DNA of 64,000 nucleotides from Aphrophora alni (Eukaryota > Arthropoda > Insecta > Hemiptera > Aphrophoridae). Position 1 is the first letter of the stretch; each line of letters opens with the position of its first letter. This document shows, piece by piece, positions 32,303 through 45,364 of the stretch. The notes beneath the pieces are model-generated. The model saw only the letters and a list, made by a program, of their open reading frames with translations, had not been told where the DNA came from and ran no database searches. Where the stretch lies: contig OY740769.1 of assembly GCA_963513935.1 (NCBI GenBank), positions 31,213,120 to 31,277,119 of the forward strand, given 5' to 3'. The position numbers were made by a program, and so were the translations under genes.

Positions 32303-35300
32303 TGCTAATCTGTGAACACAAAATATTTTTAATCTTGATTATTTTTAGCAATCATTCACATGCAAATCAATATCACTATCGAAGAGAATTCCAAGAGATG
32401 TTTAGGTTTCCAGCTCCTGTATTATCCGATTTGAAATCCTTTCCAAATCCACAAGGATCTTGTAAACGTTCCCTCCTTCTGGGTGATTTAAAATATCGGT
32501 ACAAACTGGTACCACACTTGCCACTTTTAATTAAATAGCTAATGAGTTGGCTCATCATAACAAAGAAAACCCTTCAGTTTAAACTTTAAATATAAAAATA
32601 AAACAATACAACATCTGTTTCGAAGTTATTATAAATACACTTTTTGTGAAATATGAAGGTTGATTAACCAAATCCGTGTGCAAAATTGAAAATAATAAGA
32701 AAAGTAACATTAAGTATAATTCTTAAAAGAAAAACAAACCATGAATACAGCTATTTAAATTTTATTTCGTCTTATAATAGTTATGCTTATTACGAGTTTA
32801 TTACACAAGTGAAGCAATTTTAGATCTTATTAACGTATATCAATATTGTTTAGTATAATTTATAAAATGTACGACAGTATCCACTGTTGTGACTATAAAC
32901 CGTTTTGTTTGGTTAGTATTTCAGTTGTGAACGGGCATATAAGAATATTTGTGCAAACATTTACTCACTGAAGCATGGATTTCATTTAGCTATTTTTGAT
33001 ATTTATTAATGATCCTTCGCTAACTCATATTGAGTCCCTCTTCGAACCCAAGGATCAAAGTTCCATTCTCAGAACAATAAAGAATAGCTTTATAATCAGA
33101 GCTCTAGGGGTGTTTCTTTCCGAAACAACAATTAGATTAGCTTCCAGCGAATTGCATAGATCCAAAATCCATTGACCATTGCCTTCATCAGGACAGAACA
33201 AGTTACAGAACCATGAAGAGGCAGTTTTATGTCGTACCCGGAATGTTTCTACCCGAGTATGGTTTATAACAAACTAGTAGACCTATAACTAAATCACACT
33301 TTGTTTTTAGATTTTGACACAGGTTATCGAAACAACTGTTGTTGTCGTACATTGTACGATAAAATTTCAATGTTGTCTGATTGCAGCATCATATTATAAA
33401 GCCTGAGTACACTTATAGTTCTGAATTGAGTTTTAGAACGTTATCAAATAAGAAGTGTATGTAGATAGTTAGTATACCAACAACAAAATTATTTTTATGT
33501 TATTATTCTGAAAAATATAGTGAGTACGGGTGTGGTAATCCTGACGAGGCTAGCTGGATCTACACCTTTTTTCATTTATACTTTGATTAGATTCCTTCAT
33601 GTTCATCTTAGGTACTTCTCTCTTACCCAATTCTTGTTCTTTTTCTGACCCTGACCATCTTTTTTGACCTTATAACGACTACGAACAAGATGCATTTTTT
33701 GCCAATTATTCTTAAATAATTTTTGTGTTTCTTTTTTTTTTTTACTTTTGCATACGGGTTTGTGTCATTAATGTCCACGATATATTTTAATTTGAACAAA
33801 ATCGATTCTGTCGATTTTGAAAAATCTTATCTTTTATAATAGCCCCATGGCCGAATTTATGTGTTGTTTACCGATACCTCAGGAACTCGTGTTTTTTGAG
33901 TGATGGCTACCAATAGGTTTTGTTTCACTCCTTAAAGGATACACATAGCACAATCTGATCACAATCAATGTATCAGATTTTGAGAAAATCGAACTGCATG
34001 TTTTCTAATTACAGAGTGTGAAAACACTTGTTCAAAAATAAGAATATTCCATAGTTAACAAAATTTATTTTAATTTTTAAATATGACATGTTATTTTTTT
34101 ATAAATTAAAATAATAGGCCTACTCATTACTTTATATCTTTTGATGGGCTAAATACATGTTTTTAAATCATTACAAAATGAAGTAATTGAATTTAATTTG
34201 ACAATGTATTAATTTATTAAATACATCTCATTAACTTATTCAATGTATCACCGCATACAAGTAAGACTTGGAGAACAGTTTACCTGGTTTATGAACAGTG
34301 TCTCTCGTTTACAGAGTGTTCAATAAAATAGTACTATAATAAAAGCATTTATGATTATGGTTAACGTTACGAAGTCATATATTAAATAGAGAATTTAAAT
34401 GTTTTATACTTTGTCTCACCTTTTACTAAGCTTAATTAAAATATCAATAACATAATAATTTGTATGATACCTACGAGCATATTTTCTTTCTTAAAATGCT
34501 AACAAATAACATTCATCTTTGTTTCATGAATTGTTGAGCACTCTGTACAACAATTATCGCTATATTACAACTCACATAATTCAAAAATTATTTAAACAGC
34601 TTAGTTCTGTGAATTTCTACGTAAAATAAAGTTTTAATATCTTGAAGAAATAAAACCCAAACTTCTATTTTGTTTATTTTTCCACATATAGTAGAATTGG
34701 AAAAGTTATGTGATATTAGTAAAACAAAATCTAATTTTGCGGATATAGGCTATCCGATTTAAGGCCCCTGAATCAAAAAAAAAAGTTTTTGAAAAGGTTT
34801 GTCTGTCAAATGGGCAGTGCTTGTTCTAAATCCCAAACGAATGACCGATTTAATCAAATTTGGTATATGGGTATATTTTGGTCATATCTCAGAACTGATT
34901 TTTATAGTTATAACTTAAATTTTAGAGGTAGTTGAAATAGGAAAAATCAAAATTACTGTGGTCTTAAAATTAATAATTTTAATCAAATGTTGCTAAAATT
35001 TAACTTCTAAAGACCGGAAAAAACTGTAGCGGTCCCCCCATTTCTCCAAAATCCCGATTCTTAAGAATCGTACGATTGGATTCGTAAAAGAACTAAATTA
35101 GGCGTGGGGCTGTTATAATACGTAATGTCAATTTTTAGTTAATTGTGAATAGTAATAACTCAAACACGGGTGTATAATTACAAGTAAAAAATAATTAAGA
35201 TTCAAGAATATTTGGTAAAACAAAGGTAAACCTTGTCCGCCGATGTTAAAAATTCGATCGTATTTCGTAATTCGTTGAGGACGTCTTAATCTATGGGTTA

Positions 35301-36814
35301 AGCTATACAATTTATTTATATATGTAAATATTTTTTCCTATACTGTGTCCATGATCCATTTTCACTTTTTGATTGACAACTTACGTAAAATATATTTTTC
35401 GTGGACAATTATTATTTTAGATTTATATAGTTTTCGGAAAGGTTCGTATATTTTTTTAAATCGTTTATTCAGTTTGTAACGGAGAGTAAAAATATTTGTT
35501 GCTCTATCATAATCACCCACGCGGATGAATACTATTTGAAAATGTAAAAATTACGGTAATTTAAGAAACTTTAATTTGGGATATCTTAAGTTTTCTAAAG
35601 CAATTTCTCGGCACGTAGACGTTTTCTTTTTATCAAAACTCCCAAATCGACAATTTTTTTAAACTTAGCTATCAATAAATTTTGTTTTTATTTATATTTG
35701 ATCAGATATTTATGAATAGTGTTCAAGCTGTTTTTGTGAAAATTGTATTTTGTGTTTTAATTTTAAAGCTTCTTGGTAAAATTTTAATTTACCGTAAAAC
35801 AAAGGAGAGTAGCCTCAAGGTATGCCATAATTATATACAATAACCGCAATTTCAAAAACTCCCTAATTTTAATCCTGACCCTATACAATCAATAAAGCAA
35901 ATTAATTAGTAAAACATATTAAAAAATTCACGTACGTGTTAATAAACTGAATATCCAGTTTAGATATTCTAGAAAATTACCATTTCTTTAATCCAGAACG
36001 TATAAAAAACAGAGTGTAAATATGTTAGGCATTTACCAAGTTTGTTAAAAAGTTATTAGATTTATACGAAATAGTTTGAGTAAAACACGAAAATCAAATA
36101 TCTTAGCAAAGAATGAAATTTTCAAATCCTAATTTATATTATGATAATTAACTGAATGTCAGATTTGGATATTGTATAAAATTACCACTAAACCGTTAAT
36201 TTATTCCTAAAAAAAAAACAGGCTTATGTCATCAAACAAATATAAATTTGTTTAATATAGATCATAACCAACTTTCAGAAATTATTTTTCTACTTTTCTA
36301 GTAAATAGTTTAAAATAATGTAGAGCTAAGACAGTTGAAATGATTGATAATTGAATATTAGTTTTGTTATTTTTTTTAAATTACAGTATCTTGAAAAATT
36401 ACCTGGTTAATCCAAGGGTCTCTTACCACTGCCAACACCACAAATAGCTCTCTTTAACTGACACTGGTAGCTTTAATAGTTGACACTTTAATAGCTTTAC
36501 ATATATAATATTCCAGAAATGACAATATGATATTACGTAACAAATCCAGTTTATAATTGCACGAATGTTTGCTAATTGTTTTTACATCAGATTTTCAAGG
36601 AGGTTTATAATTATTGTAGAAAAATATTTAGGTCAGTTTATTAGTAACCTTGAGAAACTATCAAAAGTGAACGTAATGTTATACTCTAACAGACTTTGAA
36701 GTCTCTACTGCTGACATTTAAAGTTTTATTTAACCAAAATTTATTTAAAAGAACTATAAATAATCATAGGCTTACGGTGCAGAAACGTAGCACGAACTTT
36801 CTCATTCACTCAGC
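32303..36814. other. Intergenic region upstream of gene 1
   Basis: AT-rich. Contains a family A copy (33528-33660) and family C-like pieces (33750-34020, 34790-35020). The 60-90 codon frames at 32275-32558 match nothing known. No core promoter could be assigned with confidence. Confidence 0.5.
33528..33660 (+). repeat. Dispersed repeat family A copy
   Basis: Contains GAGGCTAGCTGGATCTACAC followed by a C/T-rich stretch as at 6640. Intergenic, so independent of the P450 duplication. Confidence 0.5.
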
Positions 36815-38233
36815 CCCATAACCTAACAAAACTATATACCAACCCAACCTAACCTAACAAAACTGTATACCAACCCAACCTAACCTAACCAATCAATGCT
36901 ATATACCAACCCAACCTAACCAAACAAAACTATATACCAACCCAACCCAACCTAACCAAACAAAGTAATACACCAACCCAACCCAACCCAACCTAACCTA
37001 ACAAAACTGTATACCAACCCAACCTAACCTAACCAAACAAAGCTATATACCAACCCAACCCAACCAACCTAACCAAACAAAACTATATACCAACCCAACC
37101 CAACCCAACTTAACCTAACGTAACCTAACAAAACTATATAATAACCCAACCTAACCTAACCAAACAAAGTTATATACCAACCTAACATAACCAATCAAAA
37201 CTATATAATAACCCAAACCAACCTAACCTAACAAAACTAGGCAATATACCAACACAAACCAACCTAACCTAATCTAACCTAACCTAACCTAACCCAACAA
37301 AGCTACATATCAACCCAACCCAACCTAACCTAACAAAACTGTATACCAACCCAACCTAACCTAACAAAACTATATACCAACCCAACCCAACCTAACCTAA
37401 CAAAACTGTATACCAACCCAACATAACCTAACAAAACTATATACCAACCCAACCCAACTCAACCTAACCTAACAAAACTGTATACCAACCCAACCTAACC
37501 TAACCAAACAATGCTATATACCAACCCAACCTAACCTAACAAAACTATATACCAACCCAACCTAACCTAACCAAACAATGCTATATACCAACCCAACCTA
37601 ACCAAACAAAACTATATACCAACCCAACCCAACCTAACCAAACAAAGTAATACACCAACCCAACCCAACCCAACCCAACCTAACCTAACAAAACTGTATA
37701 CCAACCTAACCTAACCTAACCAAACAAAGCTATATACCAACCCAACCCAACCAACCTAACCAAACAAAACTGTATACCAACCCAACCCAACCCAACTTAA
37801 CCTAACGTAACTTAACAAAACTATATAATAACCCAACCTAACCTAACCAAACAAAGTTATATACCAACCTAACATAACCAATCAAAACTATATAATAACC
37901 CAAACCAACCTAACAAAACTAGGCAATATACCAACACAAACCAACCTAACCTAATCTAACCTAACCTAACCTAACCCAACAAAGCTACATATCAACCCAA
38001 CCCAACCTAACCTAACCAAACAAAACTGTATACCAACCCAACCCAACCTAACCTAACCAAAAAAAGCTATATACCAACCCAACCCAACCCAACCTAACTT
38101 AACCTAAACTAACCTTACCAAACAAATCTACATACCAACCCAACCTAACCTAACCAAACAAAACTATATACCAACCCAACCTAACCTAACCAAACAAAGC
38201 TATATACCAACCTAACCTAACCTAACAAAACCA
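36815..38233. repeat. CCTAA-rich satellite with 682-bp higher-order period
   Basis: A 1.4-kb array of roughly 30-45 bp units, AACAAAACTATATACCAACC followed by CAACCTAACCTAACC variants. Diagnostic variants recur 682 bp apart: CAAAGTAATACACC at 36961 and 37643, and AGGCAATATACC at 37239 and 37921. This indicates duplication of a larger block. The pentamer AACCT is the complement of the insect telomere repeat TTAGG, but the TATATACC spacers show it is a satellite and not telomere. Confidence 0.9.
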
Positions 38234-39101
38234 TATCGTCACCAAAGTTGTCAGCCAAAAGTTAAATGAACCATTGACACCGAATTTGAATTTCTTTAAA
38301 TAGAGCCTAAATTTTTAACTATTCCTGAACAGTAATATTTTGTACTTGCACACGAGTTGGAGTCACTAATCTTCACATTTCACTAAAATTTTAAGGAAAT
38401 TGATGTAGCTAATTTTAATACATTACGTCATTTGGGGGGGGGGTATTTTTAAGATAACTCACGAACAGACATTTTTGGAGAGATAGCAAATAAATACGTT
38501 TTGCTTAGATATTTAGAAAATATATTTATTTGAGAAAAAATGATCACCAGATTATGAGAAAATCGAAATTTTGTGTCTATGTCTCAAACATATAGAAAAA
38601 GGCAAAATACCTTCCAAGATTTACAAAAAAATTGCGGGCATACTTAATTTGATTAAAATCAGTTCTCTATTTTGAGCTTCAGAAAGCAGACAAACGATAG
38701 ACACCAGATAAAAGACAGAGAGACATATTTTCCAATTTTTTTTCTATCTGATGATTTTCTTAACGGACATTTTCACGAAAACATATCTATACTACGTATT
38801 TTTATAAACTTAAAACAACGAAAAATAGGAGATTCACTAATAAGTCGTCCTTACATTGTGATAGTAAAATCACCATTACCTTTGTTGGTGATTAGTTGGA
38901 CTAAAATGGTGATTCACCACTGCAATGTAGCTGAGAAATGTTTTTAATATGGTAGCTATCTCTTTTCTGACGGTGTTTGTAGCTATCTTTCTACAAACTA
39001 CCACACTGTAATTAATAGTTTTAATTTACATTAGGAATACTATCATTTATTGTAGTTACTTTTATTTTCTTACATATATGATGTGTACAAAATTTTGGTG
39101 G
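38234..39101. other. Intergenic, no gene
   Basis: Contains a G8-9 run at 38437 and a family C-like sequence (38600-38700). The 91-codon plus frame at 38672-38947 shows no motif. Confidence 0.5.
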
Positions 39102-39204
39102 AAATATCCATATATTGTTTACACTGATGACCGACGGTACTTGATAGAATTCCATTTTAACAAATAAAACACAATTTTTCTTTTGTAAAATTCTATAATT
39201 TATT

Positions 39205-39255
39205 TGGTCTAGCCGACCATGGTTTCGCCAGTTACGGCATTGACGAGGCTCTTAC
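39205..39255 (-). ncRNA. Hammerhead-like motif in left arm of PLE2 (non-canonical core)
   Basis: Inverted copy of the motif described at 40078-40126. Same architecture and same departure from the hammerhead consensus. Confidence 0.4.
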
Positions 39256-39373
39256 AAGACTAAATACAAAGCACACCATAACTATTATAAAACGTTGAGA
39301 AAGGCAGGAAATTCCCGTTAACAAACAAAGCACAAAGACCCGGGGGAAACCCCACAGGTCATTCACACATGTA

Positions 39374-39943
39374 TTAACCAACCTTGAATAGAGGTTGAAG
39401 TAAAGGAGAAAATGACAAAAATTCCGTTTGGTCATTTAAAACTAGATTATCATCGTTACACAAAAGTCTCTTAATTTCTAAAATTTCCAAAACATTTAAT
39501 TTTCTACTTTTTACGTTAACATGTAAAATTTCAAAATTAACATTAGAATAAAAATCTGTCAATGCATGATTTTTTAAATGGTTAGAAAAACTAGAATCAT
39601 TATAACCTAACCGCCAACTCCTTTCATGCTCACCTAACCTACACTTAAAACTACGGCCTGTTTGGCCAACATAAGCAGCATTACAAATACTACATGTCAG
39701 TTTGTACCCACCACTTTTTTGCATTTTTTCTATTTTATCTTTGGAATTTACCAACATCTTTCCTAAATTTTGTTTACAATAATAAGCTGGTTTACAGTGT
39801 TTTTTCTTTTCTAAAACTTTACCAACTGCATGGCTAACTTTACCAAAATAGTTAATTCTACGCCACTTTTGTGTGGAATTATTAGAATTGACTATTGGGA
39901 AAATAAAGGATTTAGCCTTATTTTTTAATTTTCTTTTTAACAT
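39374..39943 (-). pseudogene. Penelope-like C-terminal GIY-YIG endonuclease fragment (PLE2)
   Basis: 189 codons. The first 70 residues match the linker after the RT; GGYKLTCSICNAAYVGQTGR lies at 78-97, so the first Tyr motif reads GGY and the second YVG. CGHH-type cysteines (LTCSIC) are kept, and a conserved ERSW block follows. All RT motifs are missing, so the element cannot copy itself. The frame itself is uninterrupted. Confidence 0.85.
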
Positions 39944-40077
39944 TTCATTGATAAAATTGACATGTGTGAATGACCTGTGGGGTTTCCCCCGGGTCTTTGT
40001 GCTTTGTTTGTTAACGGGAATTTCCTGCCTTTCTCAACCTTTTATAATAGTTATGGTGTGCTTTGTATTTAGTCTTG

Positions 40078-40126
40078 TAAGAGCCTCGTCAATGCCGTAA
40101 CTGGCGAAACCATGGTCGGCTAGACC
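40078..40126 (+). ncRNA. Hammerhead-like motif in right arm of PLE2 (non-canonical core)
   Basis: AGCC can pair with GGCT as stem I, GCC with GGC as stem II around a 5-6 nt loop, then GAAAC, palindromic CCATGG as stem III and the triplet GTC. The segment that should be CUGANGA reads TCGTCAA. Conserved in PLE3, so it may be functional in another way or dead. Confidence 0.4.
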
Positions 40127-40640
40127 AAATAAATTATAGAATTTAACAAAAGAAAAATTGTGTTTTATTTGTTAAATATCCATATATCGGCATAGAGAAA
40201 ATTATGAGTTACATTATCCATAAACGATGTTATAAAAGACTTCATTTCTCAAAATCGGCTCTACCTATTTCGTTAAAATTTTAATTAAATGTGAACATTG
40301 ATTGTCCGAAATAGTGTTCAAAAAACATAAGTAATAGAAAATTATTGCTCGGGATGTTTGGTAAAAAAGGACTTGATAGACTATGTCTAGTTGTTAAATA
40401 CACTATAACTGGAACACAAGATCTCCAAAAACATTTTTGTAAGATCTTATGTTTGAATTGTATTCTATCTAATATTATATCATGAATCAAGCTCAATATT
40501 TATTTATTTATATGTCTAGTTGTAATAACAAATCTTTTTTTAAATACATATATATTTGACTGTTGACAAAGGCAACAGTCAAAATAAACAAATGTAAATG
40601 ATGTATATGTATTATGTATCAATTCGTTGCCTGTTATCTA

Positions 40641-40646
<6 letters not shown>

Positions 40647-40680
<34 letters not shown>
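40647..40680. repeat. Poly(A) run
   Basis: 34 consecutive A, possibly the tail of an otherwise unrecognised retroposon. Confidence 0.9.
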
Positions 40681-40687
<7 letters not shown>

Positions 40688-41399
40688 AAGAAAAAACATC
40701 AATCATAAAATAAATAATATTAAAATATTTCTTAAGTGTTGTTTACAAACACACCTTTTTTATTGTGATAGCTGTATCTGTATTCAATCTCATATAAACT
40801 AGAAAAAAAAAGTCTTCGTGGCTTATTTTGACATTGATTTATAACAGGAAATTAGAAATGAAAAAATAAATCATATGACTAATATCATCCAATTATCTGT
40901 CTTAGGGTTATCGAAGTGCCAAAATAAATTTAAATAATGTTTTCCTTCTACCGAAATCATTGAAGTTCAATGTATATTATTGTATTGCTTTACTAGCGTT
41001 TGGTATAAACTGCTTCAACATTTCGTCATCTTATTCAGGTTCGGAATCACATAAGAAAGTATCCATTATTTCTTTAAGTTATAACATTTAGTATATTTTA
41101 TCATTCAAGATGTTTTTAAGAAGATTATTATGAATGTATATATAAACCTTAAATTGTATGTTACTCTAAATGTGTTTTTTTTAATACATGTATAAGGTGT
41201 TAAACATTTCCAGAACACTTTAAAAATTCTAACTATAGCACATCAAGATCCCAATGGAAATAATAATGGGATCACACACTATACATTTGAAACAGGGTTA
41301 GGACATTATTTTCTAACACCACACCTTTATGAATCAGTTCTTTATCGTCGTTTGTGTATAACATTGCTGTGTAAAGTGTTTTTTCTTGTCACGTTTGAT

Positions 41400-41610
41400 T
41401 TAAGTAATAGTTTTGACTACTCAGGTCTATTATTAGGCATAGATTCCTTTCTTAAGATATAGTTTTAATTTTAGTTTCCAACATCGCCCTAAGCTACTAG
41501 TTTATGTTTTTACTTTTTTCATGCTCTATATTTATCACTTGATAACGAGAATTTATTTGTAGTTTCGAAACGTCGTGTATTAGTCTTTATGTACACAAAT
41601 GATGGCTTAA
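41400..41610 (-). repeat. Dispersed repeat family B copy
   Basis: Reverse orientation of the copies at 6170 and 7990: TAGTTTCCAACATCGCCCTA and TATCACTTGATAACGAGA are in matching order. Confidence 0.5.
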
Positions 41611-42524
41611 CTATATTAAAAATATGAACAATCCATTATGAACAAATAACTTGAAAGCCAGAACTTTTAAGAAGATGTAAATGTTAAGAATCTTGTAAGG
41701 AGTCCAGGAAAATTTAAAAAAAAACTTCAAGTATTTCTAGGGGTGAGTGAAATAAAAATACACAGAATTAATTTTTTTTTTTGGTAAGAACTTGTATTTT
41801 TCTAGATATGGCCTTTTGGAAAAACATATAAGAGGGAGGGAAAATAAAATATATCTGATAAAATTCAAGAAGATGTAAAAATCAAAATATAAAATTTTAT
41901 TACCTTTAAAAAAAATAGAAAAAGATATTATATTTCCTAGATTTTCAAATAAAATTCCTTAAAACGTAAAGGGTGAAAATAAATGAGAACAACTTTTCTA
42001 AATCTGAGACTGTAAATTGAAAAAACTTCATAAATTTTGAATCAAGATAAACATTCTTTTTTTTGGAAACGCTTATTTTCCGACTTACGACCAAGTTTTC
42101 CATGCATAGTGAAAATAGTGCATTTTCAGGAAGATGCAAATTATTAAATAAAATCACTAAATAAATTGTATTAAAATGTAGTAATGAAAATGTTATACAT
42201 ACATGGCAACGATCTTCATCATTACAACATTATAAATAAATTACTAATAAAAATAATTAGTACTAATACATGTTTCCCCGTTATTTCTTACTCGCGATTG
42301 GTAACTTTAGTATTTCTCACTCGCACAACAATATGTATGGCCATTTATATTAAATCACCACACTACTAAATTGGAAATTTAAAATGTCAAATCTCAACAT
42401 TGAATATTTATTTCTCCCCAATATATAAAACAGAATTAGTTTTATGTGCATTCCTCAATGTCACTGTTTAAGTAGATATGCATAGAAAATACGTTATTAC
42501 ATCAAAATGTTTCAGAACAACCTA

Positions 42525-43165
42525 AAGGCGCGTTTACACTGGCAACAAAACATGTTTATAAACAGCGTTTCGGAACAATGTTCCTCAAATCGAAATATAA
42601 CTACTTTAAACAATGTTTCTAAACAGTGTTTCGGAACAGAAATTCTGTGTTTCTCCACATGTTTCTTGTTTCCCGTAGAAAGCGGTAAGATCAAAGGGTG
42701 TTTATAAACATTGTGGATTGTTTCGGAAACGCAAGACGTTTACATGTAGGAACATTGTTCTGAAACAATGTGGCTTTCCTATTTTGTGGCCAAAACTAGT
42801 TAGAAGAAACTCAAAATCTTCACTTGTCATTCGACAAAAATTTTAAAGCTTCCATCACATCTTATTTCCCCACCCAGATACACGTCATCTTTCTTAGGTC
42901 TTTCAATAGGTCATTTCCACTGTAAACACCGTCCTCGTGACGCAAGTGAAGGCCTTACCCAGAACCTCCTGGGTTTTCTGTCACAACACAACAAAACACA
43001 TTAGGCATCTAGAAGAAGAGCATCCTCCTCGTCAGACGACATCTGCAAGAGTGTGGCTGTCCCTGTGTTTAGGAACATTGTGTGCAAAATTAGTAGCAAA
43101 ATATAAACAAAGTTTATAAACAAAATTCCAAAAACATTGTTTTGTTTCTAGTGTAAACCCGCCTT
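42525..43165. mobile_element. TIR element with internal repeats (MITE-like)
   Basis: The ends are inverted: AAGGCGCGTTTACACTGGCA at left and AAGGCGGGTTTACACTAGAA read inwards from the right, extending about 35 bp, flanked by TA on both sides. The inside is built of variants of GTTTCGGAACAATGTT in both orientations. No transposase. A 2-bp TA duplication would fit Tc1/mariner-like elements; a 3-bp duplication does not match exactly. Confidence 0.7.
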
Positions 43166-44615
43166 TACGTATAGGAAAAGAATCGTTGAGAACAATTTTA
43201 CATCCTACATCGTTTAAAGGTCGTTTCAAAATGATTTCAAACCACACGATATATTGCCTCCTATATTAATATAATGGCTCCTTCACAGTGAGAACATCTG
43301 GACCCTTTCAAAAACTCCCTACCATTATACATTAGTTATCCATGGAAAAAAACATTACACAATAATATTATTTACTTAGTAACACTTATAATTCATTCAA
43401 GTAATTACGTTTTAATGTATGCTCTGAGTTATTCTTGAATGTAAATATTAGTCCTTGAATGAAAATTAGTGTTTTTTCGCTACCTAAGTTTTCTCTACTT
43501 AGTTTGTTTGAAATTACATAACTTAAGATTTTTATACAGGAAGCGTCACAAATACCTGACGGTTTTTGTTCGTGCACACGCACAGTAAGGCAGTCGTGTG
43601 GACGGGGATGGTGGGGAGAGCGGCGTTCTCAAGGCCACTCGAGAGAGTATCAGGTTTCAGGTTTCAGTTGCCATGGAGCAGTGGTCCAGTGACCGTATAT
43701 GCCGCTTAAGTATTTTGAGCTAGCGGTCGAAACTGAAATTTATAACATTGCCTAACATAATTGTGAATGAATAAATTGAAATTATTTACACATTACTAAA
43801 AAAATATACCTGGACTACACAATCTAACATATTATTTCAAAAGTTGAAAAAACAATTTTCTAATGTTACAATCAATAAACTGGTGGGGCACCTGAAGGGA
43901 AAATATGGATTCATTTTATTTCTATATATTTTTTTTTTTTTTTAAGTTTATAAATTAAAAAATCAACATCAAGATAAATAAAAATCAAGTTTTAATAATC
44001 AACTCCAGAGTAGCGCAGCCAATGTATTATACACAATTATTTATAGTTTAACTTTTATGATGCACTGCCTAATCATTAAAGTTTTTTTTTTAAGATTAGA
44101 ACTAAATTCAGTCAAGTTCCAGAAGGTAATTTTTTGACGGTGCAATGTATTTGATTGAAGTTTGAAGAAAACTTTATGTTGTCATTTCGGGATGTTGTTA
44201 GTTTTTGTTTTTAGGGTGGTATCCTTGTACCGATTAACTGCATGAAGCAAATACAATTTATCAGATAAACTTATTGGAAGATGTTACTACTAATGATTGC
44301 TGGCGGTAAGTGTCATATCAGTTATAAATTAATATATTAAAGATAACATCATTACAATTTTTTTTTTTTTTTTTTTTTGTATGAAAATATACAAGTAATA
44401 ATTTATAAAGCCTTTATTGTACACTGCATACGGCACAAGTCTGCCGGTGGTTACGTCATTGCTGTCTTCAGTGGCTAGGTCAGAGCTCTGCTAGCACAAC
44501 CAAAAACGTGTTCTCATGTCACAAATACATTCTCTCTCTTCACTACATTGAAACTGCTGATATGATGTTATGATAATAGTGTTATTTTAATACTAAAAAT
44601 ATTAATAATAAAAGG
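43166..44615. other. Intergenic, no gene
   Basis: AT-rich apart from a higher-GC island at 43560-43740 (GTGGACGGGGATGGTGGGG). T-rich runs lie at 43928-43943 and 44359-44378. Nothing recognised. Confidence 0.5.
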
Positions 44616-44623
44616 TATACAAT

Positions 44624-45364
44624 CAGGGGCGTAGCCAGGGGCACAGGGGCGTAGCCAGGGGGGCACAGGGACACGTGCCCCCCCTCGCAAACCAATTAAT
44701 TTTGGTATAAAAATATTAACCTACAGAACAAATTTATTCTACTACATCAATACTGGGAAGCGAAACTAATATTGACTAGTATTTTTGTGAAGCGAAACTA
44801 AGAACTGCGGCTTTGCGCCCGGTATTACAGCAAAGTTAGCGTCTGAGTGTGACCACATTGTATTCATAGATTCTCACACTGTCGCCTACCCATCCCGCCC
44901 GGCCGAATGGACTCGTCCATCGGCATCACAGATAAGAATGGATTTGATTTTTTTATTGAAGTTATATTTCTTTTCAAAAGACTAATGGACAATAAAAATA
45001 ATTTCATATTGTTGAATTTGTATTTAGGATTGTAGAAATGACACTGCATACAAATAAATAATACTGAAATTACACCTTTAATTGAGTAAGAGTGATTTAT
45101 TTACATTCCATTATTCTTTTCTTTGGGCAAAAGTTATTCATTGTTGGTCATTAGATTATTAAAATACCGGTAGCTCATTTTTTTACAAGATGTACTTTAT
45201 AGCCTAGTATGTTTTAGTAAAACATTTTCCAACACCCAACAATTGCATAATTTTAAGTGCCGAAGTATCATAAAATATGATTTCTTGAGATAAAAAAGTT
45301 CAAAATTTCCCCTAATCCCCCGGGTTGTGCCCCCCCCCAATGTATTGTCTTGGCTACGCCCCTG
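44624..45364. mobile_element. hAT-like non-autonomous transposon
   Basis: Ends CAGGGGCGTAGCCA at left and its complement TGGCTACGCCCCTG at right; flanks TATACAAT (44616-44623) and TACACAAT (45365-45372) match at 7 of 8 positions, fitting an 8-bp hAT duplication. The left end is tandemly doubled (CAGGGGCGTAGCCAGGGGCA, then again at 44644). Only short frames inside. Confidence 0.8.

Larger units (their letters stand above)
39116..40173 (-). mobile_element. Short Penelope-like element with inverted arms (PLE2)
   Basis: A 14-bp direct repeat AAATATCCATATAT lies at 39102-39115 and 40174-40187. Inverted arms of about 215 bp (39156-39372 and 39960-40173) contain CCATGGTTTCGCCAGTTACG on the plus strand at left and its complement at right. 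Between them is only the C-terminal nuclease part of the PLE frame. A 40-bp tail (ACGGTACTTGATAGAATT) is present only at left, the 3' side. Confidence 0.85.
40188..42522. other. Intergenic, repeats only
   Basis: A34 run at 40647-40680; family B copy at 41400-41610 on the minus strand. No coding signal. Confidence 0.55.

Noticed and set aside
36815..38233. Telomere end
   Set aside because: CCTAA units are interrupted by a regular AT spacer, and genes and unique DNA continue on both sides.
43560..43740. GC-rich island with a short MEQWSSDR frame as a promoter or gene
   Set aside because: The frame stops after 16 codons and no exon or core promoter motif is near.
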